A DNA stretch of 64,000 bases, taken from Alcaligenes ammonioxydans (GTDB lineage: Bacteria > Pseudomonadota > Gammaproteobacteria > Burkholderiales > Burkholderiaceae_B). Location: contig NZ_CP049362.1 of the NCBI RefSeq assembly GCF_019343455.1, positions 1,984,001-2,048,000 of the forward strand. Direction: 5' to 3'. Each line of letters opens with the position of its first letter. Within the stretch, counting starts at the first letter, position 1. Shown in pieces: positions 40,377-51,194 of the stretch. The translations under genes and the position numbers were made by a program. The notes below the pieces were generated by a model that saw only the letters and a list, made by a program, of their open reading frames with translations, ran no database searches and had not been told where the DNA came from.

Positions 40377-42874
40377 CGTGATTTACCTCCTTGTGTGTGT
40401 CGGGCCCAGTCAGGCAAATGGCCTAGCAGCGCCCCTTCCAAGTCCACGCTACGCACTGTGGCACTGCCCAGTTGCGCTCCATACAGATTGGCTCCACGCC
40501 AATCGGTTTGGTCAATCAAGGCGTAATCAAACGCCGCATCCAGAAAATTGGCGCCAGGCCAGCGCGCTCCTGTCCAATTCACTTCTTTGAAAATGCTTCG
40601 TGCAGCTTGCACCTGCCAGCCCGTCGCAGCGCGTAAATCGCAGATCTGTAAAAAAGCATCGCTCAGATCAGCCTGGTCGAAGCGGCTGCCGCCCAAGTCA
40701 CTGTCCTGCATACTGGCCCCCCGCATATCGGCAGACCGCATATCGGCCTCACGCAAGATGCAGCCACTGTCCAAGCGCACATCGGCCATCTGCGCGCCCA
40801 CCCAGTCCACAGCGTGGCCCTGCGCGCCGGAAAAAGTGGCGCCCCGTAATACCGCTTGCGAGAAACACGCCCGATCCAGCGTGCATTGCGACAGATCAGC
40901 GCCATCCAACTGTGCGGCATGCCAATTACTGCCTGCCAGACGGCAACTCGTCATTCCCAGGCGCTCGGCCTGTGCCTGGGCAAAGCCGCCACCTTCCAGC
41001 GAGCAGTTTTCCCATTGCCCAGCAGCCAGTCGGGCCGCGCTCAGAACAACGCCCTGCAAATCACAGTTCTGTAAACGAGCACCGGTCAGATTCAATGCAT
41101 CGATCCTTTTGCCCGCCAGAATGCATGCTTCCAACACGGCGCCGCTCAGATCGGCCCCGTCGAGCTCCACACCCCGCAGATCCAGCCCCATCAGATGACA
41201 CCCGCGCAGGCTATGGCCCGCCTGTCGGTGGGCATGAAATTGCTCCAGCGTGTCGATAAACTGCTGCGGTGCTCCTTGAGCAGCCAACCCAGCCTGCAAC
41301 ACGGCCAGCTCGGCAGCCAGACTGTCCAGACGCTGATCCATTTCGGCCAACTCAGCGTGCAGGCTAGTCCCTTGCTCCTCCAAGGCATCAAAGGCGGAAG
41401 GCGGCACATCGGCCCAACCGGCCTTGGCAGCCTGTATCTCGGCCAGCATGTCCACCGGTCCGGAGGTCGAGGGGGCGCGAGGTAATTGCGCCAGCGCCAG
41501 CAAGGACTTTTCATCCAGCTCCAGACGCGTGGCCACGTCCTTGACCTGCGCCAGCAACTGGTCCTGTCCCTGTTGCAAGGCATGTTCGATGCTTTGCAGC
41601 GGATCGCTATCCTCGGCCTTTTCGCTCAGAACCAGAGCGGCCAAAGGCGCAATGCGCGGCAAGGAAACCGGGCTATACGGAGCCAGACGTTCTTCCATAT
41701 CCGCAATCCAGGCATTGCCCTGCGCTCGACCTTGCTCCAGGCTGTCCTGCAACTGGGCCAGGATCTGCGGGTCCGCCTGCGACGCGTCGGCCATCTGCGG
41801 CAGGTCGCTCAACGGCTCCATCTCTTTGTCCTGCGGTGTTTCGTGCGCCATACCCTGCGCACCAGCGGCTGCATGCAGCGCTGTCCAACGTGCCTGCAGA
41901 TCAGGCAGGCTGCCAGCCGGCTCGTGCGCGTACTCGGTAAAGACTGCCGCAGCGGCAACATCGGCCGCATCGGCACGCTGGACCGGGATGCTGGCCCGAT
42001 ACAGCATCAGGACACGTTCATCTTGAGGAAACAGCCACACCGTATCCAGATCAAGGACCGCCTCCTCAATCCGTTCACTCCCTTTTCTGCGCAGCAGCAA
42101 ACGGGGGCGCAGGCCTGGCAGGCGGCCCGACACTTCCGGTCGTTGCGGATGCATCCCCTGCACACGCCAGGACTCCGTGCCTTGCCAGTAACCATCCCGT
42201 ACCTGATCCTGAGGAAAAGCATCGAACAATCGCGGATCAGTATCATCAGGCAGCCAGGGAAAGCGCTCTTTCTCCCAGCGTTCATCCACCGTCCCCACCC
42301 AACGCATGCGTGAGCCAGCGCCAGCGGGCAGACGCGTCAATATCGCCGGCCCCCATCGGTCAGCCGGCGAAAGCACCGGCGTATCCGGATGTTCGGTATG
42401 AGGCAGCAAGACACCCTGCGCCTGCTCCGGGTCTTTCAACCACCCGCAACCGTATGGGTTTTCGTTGTAGCCTGCGCCACCATACGCCTGGCGCAGGGTC
42501 AAGGGCAGCGACTGAAACGGCTCGGCAGCACTGGCACGCCAACCTGCCAGCGTGTGTTGCCAGCGACGCGTGCCATGCACATGGAGGGTTTTTTGCAAGT
42601 GGCCCAATTGGACCTGGACCGCCATGGCCGTCGTGTGCTGCCCAGGGGGCGCCCAGGCCTGTCCCGCTACGCCATAACTGCCCCGTGTCTTTTTCAAACC
42701 CGCATCAAAGGCCTCATCCGGAAAATGCGCCAGCAACCACGGCCAGGCCTGGGCTTCGGGCAGGCATCCGCCCGCTTGCCAGACATAGCCCAAGGTCACC
42801 ACCCAGCGCGCTTGACCTGCCTGGGCATGGTAGGCCTGCATCAGCAGCACATCATCGGGTTTGTCGATATCCAT
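40373..42874 (-). CDS. DUF2169 and pentapeptide-repeat fusion, T6SS adaptor
   Basis: This 833-aa protein has an N-terminal DUF2169 domain (about 1-300; TLRQAYGGAGYNENPYGCGW, GRLPGLRPRLLLRRKG), a helical linker with a coiled coil (about 500-545) and a C-terminal pentapeptide-repeat domain (about 560-810; LRGVELDGADLSGAVLEAC). DUF2169 proteins act as chaperones or adaptors that bring effectors to VgrG. The DUF2169-pentapeptide fusion followed by another pentapeptide protein is typical of this T6SS subtype. The client effector is not obvious within the operon. Confidence 0.87.
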   Translation of the reverse strand: MDIDKPDDVLLMQAYHAQAGQARWVVTLGYVWQAGGCLPEAQAWPWLLAHFPDEAFDAGLKKTRGSYGVAGQAWAPPGQHTTAMAVQVQLGHLQKTLHVHGTRRWQHTLAGWRASAAEPFQSLPLTLRQAYGGAGYNENPYGCGWLKDPEQAQGVLLPHTEHPDTPVLSPADRWGPAILTRLPAGAGSRMRWVGTVDERWEKERFPWLPDDTDPRLFDAFPQDQVRDGYWQGTESWRVQGMHPQRPEVSGRLPGLRPRLLLRRKGSERIEEAVLDLDTVWLFPQDERVLMLYRASIPVQRADAADVAAAAVFTEYAHEPAGSLPDLQARWTALHAAAGAQGMAHETPQDKEMEPLSDLPQMADASQADPQILAQLQDSLEQGRAQGNAWIADMEERLAPYSPVSLPRIAPLAALVLSEKAEDSDPLQSIEHALQQGQDQLLAQVKDVATRLELDEKSLLALAQLPRAPSTSGPVDMLAEIQAAKAGWADVPPSAFDALEEQGTSLHAELAEMDQRLDSLAAELAVLQAGLAAQGAPQQFIDTLEQFHAHRQAGHSLRGCHLMGLDLRGVELDGADLSGAVLEACILAGKRIDALNLTGARLQNCDLQGVVLSAARLAAGQWENCSLEGGGFAQAQAERLGMTSCRLAGSNWHAAQLDGADLSQCTLDRACFSQAVLRGATFSGAQGHAVDWVGAQMADVRLDSGCILREADMRSADMRGASMQDSDLGGSRFDQADLSDAFLQICDLRAATGWQVQAARSIFKEVNWTGARWPGANFLDAAFDYALIDQTDWRGANLYGAQLGSATVRSVDLEGALLGHLPDWARHTQGGKSR

Positions 42875-42887
42875 AGGGGCAATGTTC

Positions 42888-45772
42888 CTAATTGAGCTTC
42901 ACAATGCCGTTGGCCTTGATATTGACCGAGGCCGTGCCATTGATGCGTACGTTCTGGCCGGCCACATCAATCATGGGAGCCTTCATGTAAACCACCGTGT
43001 CTTTCACCTTGAGCTGCCCCGTCATGGACATGGATTCCAGAATCACACCGGCATTACCCGCTTTAATCACGACCTGAGCCTTGCTGATCTTGATCTTGGA
43101 GATCAGGACTTCCCAGGACAGCAAAGACGTGGGCGCTCCAGTTACGGTGGCATTGCCAGCGATCAGCGTATCGATTCCTCCGGTTCCCACGACATACTTG
43201 ATTGTGCGGCTGGTCAGCGAGTAGGCATTGGCCACCGTAATGGACTGCTTGCCATAGGTGCCCTCCATATCCACCACCTTGGTGCTTTGACTGCGCACCA
43301 CCCGTTTCTCGGCCCCAGGATGATCTTCTTCTCATCGCCTTTGGTAATACGGCTCTGATCGCTCAACTCGACTTTGGTGTAGTCGCGCAGATCCAGCTCC
43401 TTGGAGCCGCTATACTTGATCCCCACGCTATAGCCCACGGTAATGCTGCTTTTGAGCGAGGCTGAGGCACTGACTTCCGCGCCCAGCGACGTGGATATCT
43501 TGATGGGATTGACATTCAGCAGCGAAATATCCAGCACCTTTTCCGGTGCCTTGATGTAGGACACATCCACCCAGCCATCGGTCCCTTCCTTGACCTTCTT
43601 GGCCGATTGATTGATCTCATCCATCAGTTCTTTGAACTTTTCGCTGGACGTTTTTTCCTTCTTTGCCTCCGTCGTATCCTTCTTGTCTCCGGTATCCTCG
43701 CCCGCTGCCTCCCCTTCTTTTTTCGGTTCCTCAGATACGGACTTGCCTTGCTCGAGCCTGTCCAAAGCGCTATCTAGTTTGGCCAGTAGGGCTTGCAACT
43801 GCTTTAAGGCCCCATCCAGATCAGGCTGCCCGCCTGCCGTGGCCTGCGCATTCTTTTGCAGTTGGGCCAACATCTGCGCCAACAGCGCCCGTTTGGCCTC
43901 CAGGGCTTTCATCTGCACGGGCGCGGTGGCCGTCGGCAAGCTGGCCTCCTCTTCCAGAAAGTCGGCCATGGCCTGATTCTGTGCCTGCTTCAGGCGTTCG
44001 CGCGGTTCGGGATCGGTATCAACATTGCCCTTGTTGCCCACTTCCAGGTGGTAAACACCAGGCACTTGTTGAATGAACGAGCGTCCCAGCAGGCCCATAT
44101 GCCCCTGTGTACTCAGACGCACGCCCGAGCGATGGGGGCTGGCCGGGTCCGCGCCCAGATGGAAAGTGCTCCCCAGCGTAGGCGAGGACAAACGCGTATG
44201 CTGGGCGCCCAGTCTGTCCTCGAACTCCAGAGCATTCTGACCGGCCGTGCGCAAGCCCGGCTGAGTCGCCGTATCCTGATTGCGAATGCTAGGATTTTCT
44301 TCGTTTGGAATGGCCGAAACAATCACCGGCCGGTCCGGGTCGCCGCCCAGAAACGACACCAGCACCTCCGTTCCCTTGAGCAAAGGAAAATTCATGCCAT
44401 GCTGGCTGCCCGCATACGGCGTGGCCATGCGCACCCAGGCGGAGTTGCCACCATCGGGGCGATTCGCATCAACAGGGGCAAACAAAAAGCGTATGCGGTA
44501 ACAACCGTGCTCGTTGATCTGGGCATATTCGCCCTGGCCTTCGGCCACGACGATCGCGCTCAAGAAGCCAACCACACGGGGCTTGGGAGTGACGCGCGCC
44601 GGGCGAAATTGACGCACCTCGGGCAGCACCGTCAAGGAAGCCTGATAAAAAACCTGCTCATGCCCCGCCGCACCACTTTGGCGCGGCAAGGGCTGGCGCC
44701 CCTCGTGGCGCAGCGCAATCACAAAGTAGCGCTGGTTGAAATCGTGGCGGAAATGCTCATGCAACTGCACGGGATAACCGGCCCGTACTCCCGGCGCCAA
44801 AGCCACACCCTGAAAACGACTACGCTGGCAGGCAATTTCTTCGGCACGCAAGCTCGCCATGCGCTCGCCATCGTCCTGCTTGCTGAAGTGGGCCCCATAG
44901 ATCTCCACACTTCCCACGCCATCGAACCTGTCTTGTGGCGGCTGCCCCTGCGGGTCGATAGCCGCTTTCATGGTCAGATTCAATGAAGGCTGGCTAACCG
45001 AGAAATCCCGCAGCACCACCGAGCGCGGCGACACACTCAGCGCATGATCGAAACGCGAAACCCCAATCCGATTCTGTTCACCGCTCAAGGCACCGGCCGG
45101 TCGCCAATACAGGGGGACAGCCTGCCGAGGCTGGTCCGTGCGCTCATGACCAAACACCAGAATTTCATGGTCTGCGCCCTGTTCGAACCAGTAGTAGACG
45201 CCCTCGTGCTCCAGTCGCCGCGAGAGAAAGTCCAGGCTGCTCTCCTCGAACTGACAAATAAACGCAGTGCGCGTCGCCATCAACAGGTCGGAGGACAAAC
45301 GCAGGCAATACTGCGCGCCGGCATCCTGGGCTGGCTCGCCTTGCCGGCTCAGGCCGCACTGCGCCAGTACCATGCGAATGATGGTGCCCAGATCAGGTTT
45401 ACCGCCTGCCTGTGCATCGGCTTCCATATAGACTCGCGACAGGCGAAACATGCGCAGCAGCGCCATTTGCGGCTCAAGCACGGCTCGATAATGGGCAAAG
45501 CCATCATCACGATGCGTCTGCCGCAATTCGGTAATAATGCCGTGCCAGGGCAGCCAACGCTCCTGCGCATCAAGCACGCTCAAGGTAGCACGCGCTCCCA
45601 GCAGTTCTTCCAGATCGATATCGTCGCGTGCGGAGGCCAGCTCGATCTCGAAACGATAAGGCCGCGACACGGCCTCCTCGCCGGACCAGCGCGTCACCAG
45701 AAAAAGGTCAGGATCGGCCAGGCCACAACGGAAGCTGGCCAAGGCCTGTTCGGTATCGTAGTCATTGAGCAT
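42888..45772 (-). pseudogene. vgrG: VgrG/TssI spike protein, frameshifted near the C-terminus
   Basis: The first frame encodes a VgrG core: gp27-like domain (about 1-380), gp5-like OB segment (RIRFLFAPVDANRPDGG; WVRMATPYAGSQHGM) and DUF2345-like part. A coiled-coil and Lys/Glu-rich linker (about 605-740) and a beta-rich tail follow. The frame is lost at a C4 run (43313-43316); with one more base the product reads IILGAEKRVVRSQSTKVVDMEG and continues to 42888, 961 aa in all. The tail (SITVANAYSLTSRTIKYVVG) consists of regular short strands like a needle extension. Whether the tail is an effector or structural is unknown. Confidence 0.82.
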
Positions 45773-45775
45773 GCC

Positions 45776-48463
45776 TTAGCTCCCCATCCGTATCACCCAG
45801 GGCTGCGATGCCTGCGGGCCCACATCTACACTCAAGGCGGTCGAGCCATCACCGTCGGCCATCCAGGCCAACACCCGGTCAGACAGCGCCGGCAACAGGC
45901 TCTTGCGCAAAATAAAGTCGATATTGCGCGCGCCACTGTCTACCTCGGTACAACGCGCCGCAATGGCCTGAGCAACTGCGGGGGTAAATTCCAGACTCAA
46001 CCCATTGCTAACTTGCAAGCGCTGCACGATGCGAGCCAGCTTTATCTGCACAATCTGCGCCAAAGCCTCATCCGACAGCGTGCCGTAGGGTACCACCGTC
46101 ATGCGCGCCAGCAGAGCCGGCTTGAAATGCTGCGACAGTGTCGGGCGGATACGCTCGGCCAGTTCATCAGTCTGCGGCGGGGGGGACTCGGCCCGGGCGG
46201 CCGTCACGATGTCGGTGGCCAGATTGCTGGTCAGGAAAATGACCGTATTGGAAAAGTCGATCAGCCGACCTTCGCCATCGGCCAGCGAGCCTTTGTCAAA
46301 CACCTGATAAAACAGATTGACCACATCCAGATGAGCCTTTTCCACCTCGTCCAGCAGCACCACACTGTAGGGCCGTTTTCTGACAGCTTCGGTCAGCACG
46401 CCGCCTTCGCCATAGCCCACGTAGCCGGGAGGTGAGCCGACCAGCCGGCTGACAGTGTGTTTTTCCTGAAATTCGCTCATATTGATGGTGGTCAGCGCCT
46501 GCTCACCGCCGAACATCTCATCGGCCACCGCCAACGCTGTTTCTGTCTTGCCCACCCCCGAAGGACCGACCAACAAAAACACGCCCAGCGGCTGGCGCGG
46601 ATCGCGCAAGCCGGACTGCGCCGCCTTAAGCACCTGGGCTATCTGCGCGAGGGCCTCATCCTGACCCCGGATGCGCTGACACAACTGCCCCGCCAGTCCC
46701 AGCACGGCACTGGCCCCATCGCGCTGCATCTTGCCCAGTGGCACGCCGGTCCAGTCCGAGACCACCTGCGCGACCGTATCGGGCCCGACCTCCGTAAACA
46801 AGAGAGGGGCATCGCCCTGCAGGCGGCACAATTGCTCGCGTGCCTGGCTCAACGCCTGGGTCAAATCCTCGGGCGACAAGTCCGGCTCCACCGCCGCATC
46901 ACCGTGTTCAGGTCCGGCCTTGTCGGGGTCTGCCTGCAAGCGGGCCAGACGCTGCCGCAAATCCAGGACCTGCTCGGCAGCTGCCCGTTCGGCCTGCCAG
47001 CGTTCGACCAGCGCATCCAGATCCTGTTGGTCCTGCTGCACGTGTGCATCGATCTGCTCAAGACGCGCCGCCTCGATACGATGACCGTGCGCCTGATCGC
47101 GTTCCAGGGCCTCACGCTCGCGGGCCAAACCCGCCAGACGACGTTCTATCCGCTCCACCCCGGCAGGCTTGACTCCTAGACTGATACGCACGCGGGCTGC
47201 TGCCGTATCCAATAAATCCACAGCCTTGTCCGGCAACTGTCGACCCGTGATGTAGCGCTCCGACAAGGTGGCTGCGGCCTGCAAGGCATCGTCGCGCACG
47301 CTCACACCATGCACCGCCTCGTAGCGGCTCTTGAGCCCACGCAGTATCTGCACCGCCGTGGCACTGTCAGGCTCGTCCAGTCGAATCAATTGAAACCGTC
47401 GCGTCAGGGCCGGATCGCGCTCGAAATACTTCTTGTACTCGGCCCAGGTGGTCGCGGCAATGGTGCGCAGCTCACCACGCGCCAAGGCCGGTTTGAGCAG
47501 ATTGGCGGCATCGCTGCCACCGCTGGCGCCACCGGCGCCAATCAGCATATGCGCCTCGTCGACAAACAAGATAATGGGCTGCGGTGAGGCCTTGATGGCA
47601 TCAATCACACCACGTAGCCGTTGCTCAAACTCCCCCTTGACGCTCGCCCCGGCCTCCAGCAGCCCCAGGTCCAGGCCCAGCAAGCGGGTACCGCGTAAAA
47701 ACTCCGGCACATCGCCTTGCTCGATGCGCAAGGCCAGCCCCTCGACCACCGCTGTCTTGCCCACGCCGGGTTCACCCACGCAAATGGGGTTGTTCTTGCG
47801 ACGACGCGCCAGAATGTCGATCATCTGGCGGATCTCATCGTCACGCCCGAATACCGGATCTATCTCACCGCGCGCCGCCTTGGCGGTGTAATCTTCGCAA
47901 AACCGCGCCAGTGCGCTATCAGCGGCCGAGGTCGCCGTGGGCGGTGCCCCCTTGGACGCGTCGAGCGGCTCGTAAGCCTGCTCAGCCGACGTCCCGGTCC
48001 AGGCGGCAAACTGCTTGTGCAATTGCTCACTGGAGAGGGCGCGCAAACTCTCGCCCCACGGTGTACCTGCGGCGTAATAACCCAGCCGCATCAACAAGGC
48101 CAGCAACACGGCACCACTACGCACATGGCGGGCCCCCAGATTGACCGAGGCGACCAGCCAGCTATCTTGCAAGCACTCCGTCAGCATGGGCGAGAACACC
48201 GGGCGACCCGGATTGCCGCTTTTGAAGCGTGCCAGTGCATCCTCCAATTGGGCGGCCAGTCGCAGGCTATCAATCTGGCTCTGGGCCAGAATGTGTGCCA
48301 GATCGCTGCCCGTCTCGCTCAGCAGGCGATGCAACAGGTGCTCAATGCTGATTTCATAATGCCCCCGTGCCAGGGTCAGGCCTGCGGCAGACTCCACGGC
48401 CGCTGTGCACAAGGGATTGAGCCTGGCAAACAAAGGCTTTAAGTCAACGAGCATCATGATCAT
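45776..48463 (-). CDS. tssH: TssH/ClpV AAA+ ATPase for sheath disassembly
   Basis: This 895-aa ClpB-like protein has an N-terminal double Clp domain. AAA1 has Walker A GEPGVGKTAVVEG and Walker B LFVDEAHMLIGAGG. A middle region follows, then AAA2 with GPSGVGKTETALAVADEM and VVLLDEVEKAH. ClpV extracts contracted TssBC sheath for recycling. The start overlaps tssG by 20 bp; an ATG 6 or 9 bases further in is equally possible. Full length and intact. Confidence 0.95.
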   Translation of the reverse strand: MIMMLVDLKPLFARLNPLCTAAVESAAGLTLARGHYEISIEHLLHRLLSETGSDLAHILAQSQIDSLRLAAQLEDALARFKSGNPGRPVFSPMLTECLQDSWLVASVNLGARHVRSGAVLLALLMRLGYYAAGTPWGESLRALSSEQLHKQFAAWTGTSAEQAYEPLDASKGAPPTATSAADSALARFCEDYTAKAARGEIDPVFGRDDEIRQMIDILARRRKNNPICVGEPGVGKTAVVEGLALRIEQGDVPEFLRGTRLLGLDLGLLEAGASVKGEFEQRLRGVIDAIKASPQPIILFVDEAHMLIGAGGASGGSDAANLLKPALARGELRTIAATTWAEYKKYFERDPALTRRFQLIRLDEPDSATAVQILRGLKSRYEAVHGVSVRDDALQAAATLSERYITGRQLPDKAVDLLDTAAARVRISLGVKPAGVERIERRLAGLAREREALERDQAHGHRIEAARLEQIDAHVQQDQQDLDALVERWQAERAAAEQVLDLRQRLARLQADPDKAGPEHGDAAVEPDLSPEDLTQALSQAREQLCRLQGDAPLLFTEVGPDTVAQVVSDWTGVPLGKMQRDGASAVLGLAGQLCQRIRGQDEALAQIAQVLKAAQSGLRDPRQPLGVFLLVGPSGVGKTETALAVADEMFGGEQALTTINMSEFQEKHTVSRLVGSPPGYVGYGEGGVLTEAVRKRPYSVVLLDEVEKAHLDVVNLFYQVFDKGSLADGEGRLIDFSNTVIFLTSNLATDIVTAARAESPPPQTDELAERIRPTLSQHFKPALLARMTVVPYGTLSDEALAQIVQIKLARIVQRLQVSNGLSLEFTPAVAQAIAARCTEVDSGARNIDFILRKSLLPALSDRVLAWMADGDGSTALSVDVGPQASQPWVIRMGS

Positions 48464-49472
48464 CGTTCTCCGCAGTAAAAAGATTCAAGCCGAAACGCAC
48501 CGGCCGCTCGGCCAGTACGCGGCTACGGCCTTGGCCCAGCCATGTATTGCATCCCAGCCGCTGCCAACCCCGGCCCAGACAGGCCCCCTGGCGCTGCTGC
48601 GGCTCCAGCCACAACTGCAGCTCACACTGCAGCGGAGCCTGTAAATACCAGGCCACGGTGCGGCTGACCCGATCAAACAAGGGCGCACCCGGCAATAAGT
48701 CGTGAAACAACTCGGCCTGCAAAGGGCCAATTTCGATATCGGCATTGCCGGCGCAATCGAGCACCTGTTCGCCCAGCACACTGTCCTCACCCAAACTACA
48801 GGCCTGTCCGCCCAAGCGGCTGCGATAGACCGGGGCAATGCGGACAAAGCGCGGTGCACAGGGGTGGACCCGCACCGGCAAGCCCCCCAACAAACCTGCC
48901 AACAGGCTTTGCAAACCCAAGGCGGAACGTGACTTCATGCCCAGATTGCCGGCAAAAGGCAGGAGCGCCTGCGCATCATCCTGGCGCTCAGGCGTCTCAC
49001 GAAGCCCTACCAGGGCATATAGTTGGCGCAGGCGCTGGCCGTCACGACGCTCGTGCACAGCCAGCCAGATGCGATACTTTTCCCAAGCCTGATACAGCAG
49101 CGGATAAAGCGCCGCATGCACAATGTCGATAAAGTCGCGGCGGGCCGAATATCCCTGCATCGCCTCTTGAATCAGGTCCTCGGTATAAAACGTGGGCAGC
49201 GGCGAGGTCACCCCATACAAGCCAAAGAAATTGGCTTCAATATGAAAACGGCCATCGACACCGCGTTCGACCTTGGCCAGATCCGACTCGGGGAATGCCA
49301 ATGTCAGTGCCGGCCGAATACGCACGCGCTCGCGCAAGGCCGCATCGTCGCCCAGATGCTGGCGCAGCAAACGCGCCGCCTGGAAAAAGCTGTATTGGGG
49401 GGCCTGGGTCTGCAAATCCTGCAGCAGCCCAGCCTCTACAACAGGCGTTGCTGACCGATTTGCGCTGGCCAT
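48444..49472 (-). CDS. tssG: TssG baseplate protein
   Basis: This 342-aa wedge protein of the T6SS baseplate is recognised by YSFFQAARLLRQHLG near the start, LAFPESDLAKVER, the segment FFGLYGVTSPLPTFYTEDL, and GFVRIA-type motifs before the C-terminal beta domain. It forms the TssF2G wedge with the product of the overlapping upstream gene (37-bp overlap). Confidence 0.93.
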   Translation of the reverse strand: MASANRSATPVVEAGLLQDLQTQAPQYSFFQAARLLRQHLGDDAALRERVRIRPALTLAFPESDLAKVERGVDGRFHIEANFFGLYGVTSPLPTFYTEDLIQEAMQGYSARRDFIDIVHAALYPLLYQAWEKYRIWLAVHERRDGQRLRQLYALVGLRETPERQDDAQALLPFAGNLGMKSRSALGLQSLLAGLLGGLPVRVHPCAPRFVRIAPVYRSRLGGQACSLGEDSVLGEQVLDCAGNADIEIGPLQAELFHDLLPGAPLFDRVSRTVAWYLQAPLQCELQLWLEPQQRQGACLGRGWQRLGCNTWLGQGRSRVLAERPVRFGLNLFTAENDDHDAR

Positions 49473-51154
49473 TGCAGCGTCTCCCCATGGACCGTGTCAT
49501 GCAGCGTCAAGGCGATGAAGGTATTCATCGTGGCGCAGCCGGACAAAAATTCGTTCAAGACAGAACCGAACAGATACAGGCTGCCGGGACCTGAGAAATG
49601 ATCTCCTGCGCACTCGATGCGAACCGTACTGCCCTGCACAGGCATGCCGCGCACCATGCGCCGCTGGCTTTGCACCTGCACCTGCTGAATAGATTCGATC
49701 TGGCGCAATCCGGCGGCCCGCTGCCCGGACTCCCCGCGTTGCTCGGGCAGATACAGCAACAGCAATTTGCGCAGACTCTCGGCACTGGACAGCGCCATCT
49801 GATTGGCCTGCATGTGCGAGAGCACGCGCCAGAGCAAATCCTGCGCCAGATAGGGTTCGCGATAGGAGGTGACCCCGGTGATGTTGGAGAAGGTCACCCG
49901 CACCGGCGACCGGTCGGTCGCCTCGCAGATCTCGCCCAGGCGCAGATCATCCGGCCCATTGCCGTCTGTGCAGCTCAGGCGCAAGGACAGGACCTGCTCA
50001 CCGTCTTGCGCCAGCCCAGCGCCTGGCAAGCTTAAATAATGCTCACAACCCGAGCCCAGTGCCGAGGCACGTACGCGAATGTGATAGGACTGGGCGCCCG
50101 GCACACAGTCGCTGGCCGGCTGATAGCCTTGTTCCAGCCCATCCGCACTGCGCAAGTCCACCCGGTCCACACTGTAAATCTGAGCACCCTGACGCCCCGT
50201 GACTGGCCGGATACGATATTCCGGCTGCCGGTGATCCACGTACAAGGGCTGGCCATCCAGGGGGTACAAGTTGACGGCCGGGCTCGCATGCAAGACAAAA
50301 TTGTCCACGCTGACCTCAGGAGCCCAGTCGGGCAGACGGTCAAACTCAAAACGCAACACCAGCCGCGTCCCCTGACGGGCACGCCAGCGCTCCAGCCCCT
50401 TTAATTCCAGAAAACGCAGCTTTTCGGGCAGGGCAAAATATTCATGCAAAATGCGCCAGGCCGGATGCGCGCCTGCCGGCCAGGGTAATAAAGGATAGGC
50501 GGGGTCAAAGCCAAACGGACGCAGACACGCCGGCTCCAGCCGCACCATGCTGCCTTGGGGCGAGCCGACATAGATGGCGCGCGTGTCACGCATAAGAATT
50601 CGAAACAAGCCGCTGGCCACCGTCTCGCTGCCGCCCAGCCACAGCCGTAACGAGTCCCCTTCCCATTGAGCGGCATCCAAGCCTGTCAGAGCCAGTTCCA
50701 GCACCAGCGCCGGCACCTGACTGGCGCGCTGGCCTGCATCCCAATAGGCGTGTTCCAGACGCAAAGGCTCAACAGCGACCGGATAAATCGCATTGAATAC
50801 CGCGCGTTCACCGCGCTCGCCGGAAGAGGAAAAAGTCGTACCGACCGGCACCTGCAAGGTTTCACCGGTCACGCTGCGCGGACTGTACTGCATGATGGTC
50901 ATGCACGGCACCGGCCGCAGGAACTGCGGAAACATCAGTTGCGCCAGACTTTGCACAAACTCAGGAAAATCGTCGTCCAGACGCTGGCGCACAAGCCCCG
51001 TCATGAAGGCCACGCCTTCGAGCAGACGCTCTACATCCGCATCGACCGCGGCCGCACTGCCCAGCAAGGGGGCCAGAGCGGGATTGCGACGCCCAAACTC
51101 CGCGGCCAAGGAGCGCAGATTATGCAGTTCCTGTTCGTAGTATCGATTCAACAT
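49436..51154 (-). CDS. tssF: TssF baseplate protein
   Basis: This 572-aa protein begins MLNRYYEQELHNLRSLAAEF. VERLLEGVAFMTGLVRQRLDDD follows in interrupted form (the conserved DxxVERLLE region), then QLMFPQFLRPVPCMTIMQY, the TssF signature. It assembles with TssG into the baseplate wedge. The ATG at 51154 is chosen because AGGG lies 8 nt upstream; an ATG two codons earlier is closer to that site. Confidence 0.93.
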   Translation of the reverse strand: MLNRYYEQELHNLRSLAAEFGRRNPALAPLLGSAAAVDADVERLLEGVAFMTGLVRQRLDDDFPEFVQSLAQLMFPQFLRPVPCMTIMQYSPRSVTGETLQVPVGTTFSSSGERGERAVFNAIYPVAVEPLRLEHAYWDAGQRASQVPALVLELALTGLDAAQWEGDSLRLWLGGSETVASGLFRILMRDTRAIYVGSPQGSMVRLEPACLRPFGFDPAYPLLPWPAGAHPAWRILHEYFALPEKLRFLELKGLERWRARQGTRLVLRFEFDRLPDWAPEVSVDNFVLHASPAVNLYPLDGQPLYVDHRQPEYRIRPVTGRQGAQIYSVDRVDLRSADGLEQGYQPASDCVPGAQSYHIRVRASALGSGCEHYLSLPGAGLAQDGEQVLSLRLSCTDGNGPDDLRLGEICEATDRSPVRVTFSNITGVTSYREPYLAQDLLWRVLSHMQANQMALSSAESLRKLLLLYLPEQRGESGQRAAGLRQIESIQQVQVQSQRRMVRGMPVQGSTVRIECAGDHFSGPGSLYLFGSVLNEFLSGCATMNTFIALTLHDTVHGETLQWPAQIGQQRLL

Positions 51155-51194
51155 TCCCATTTCCCTGGAGCACACGCAATGGCCAACACGTTTG

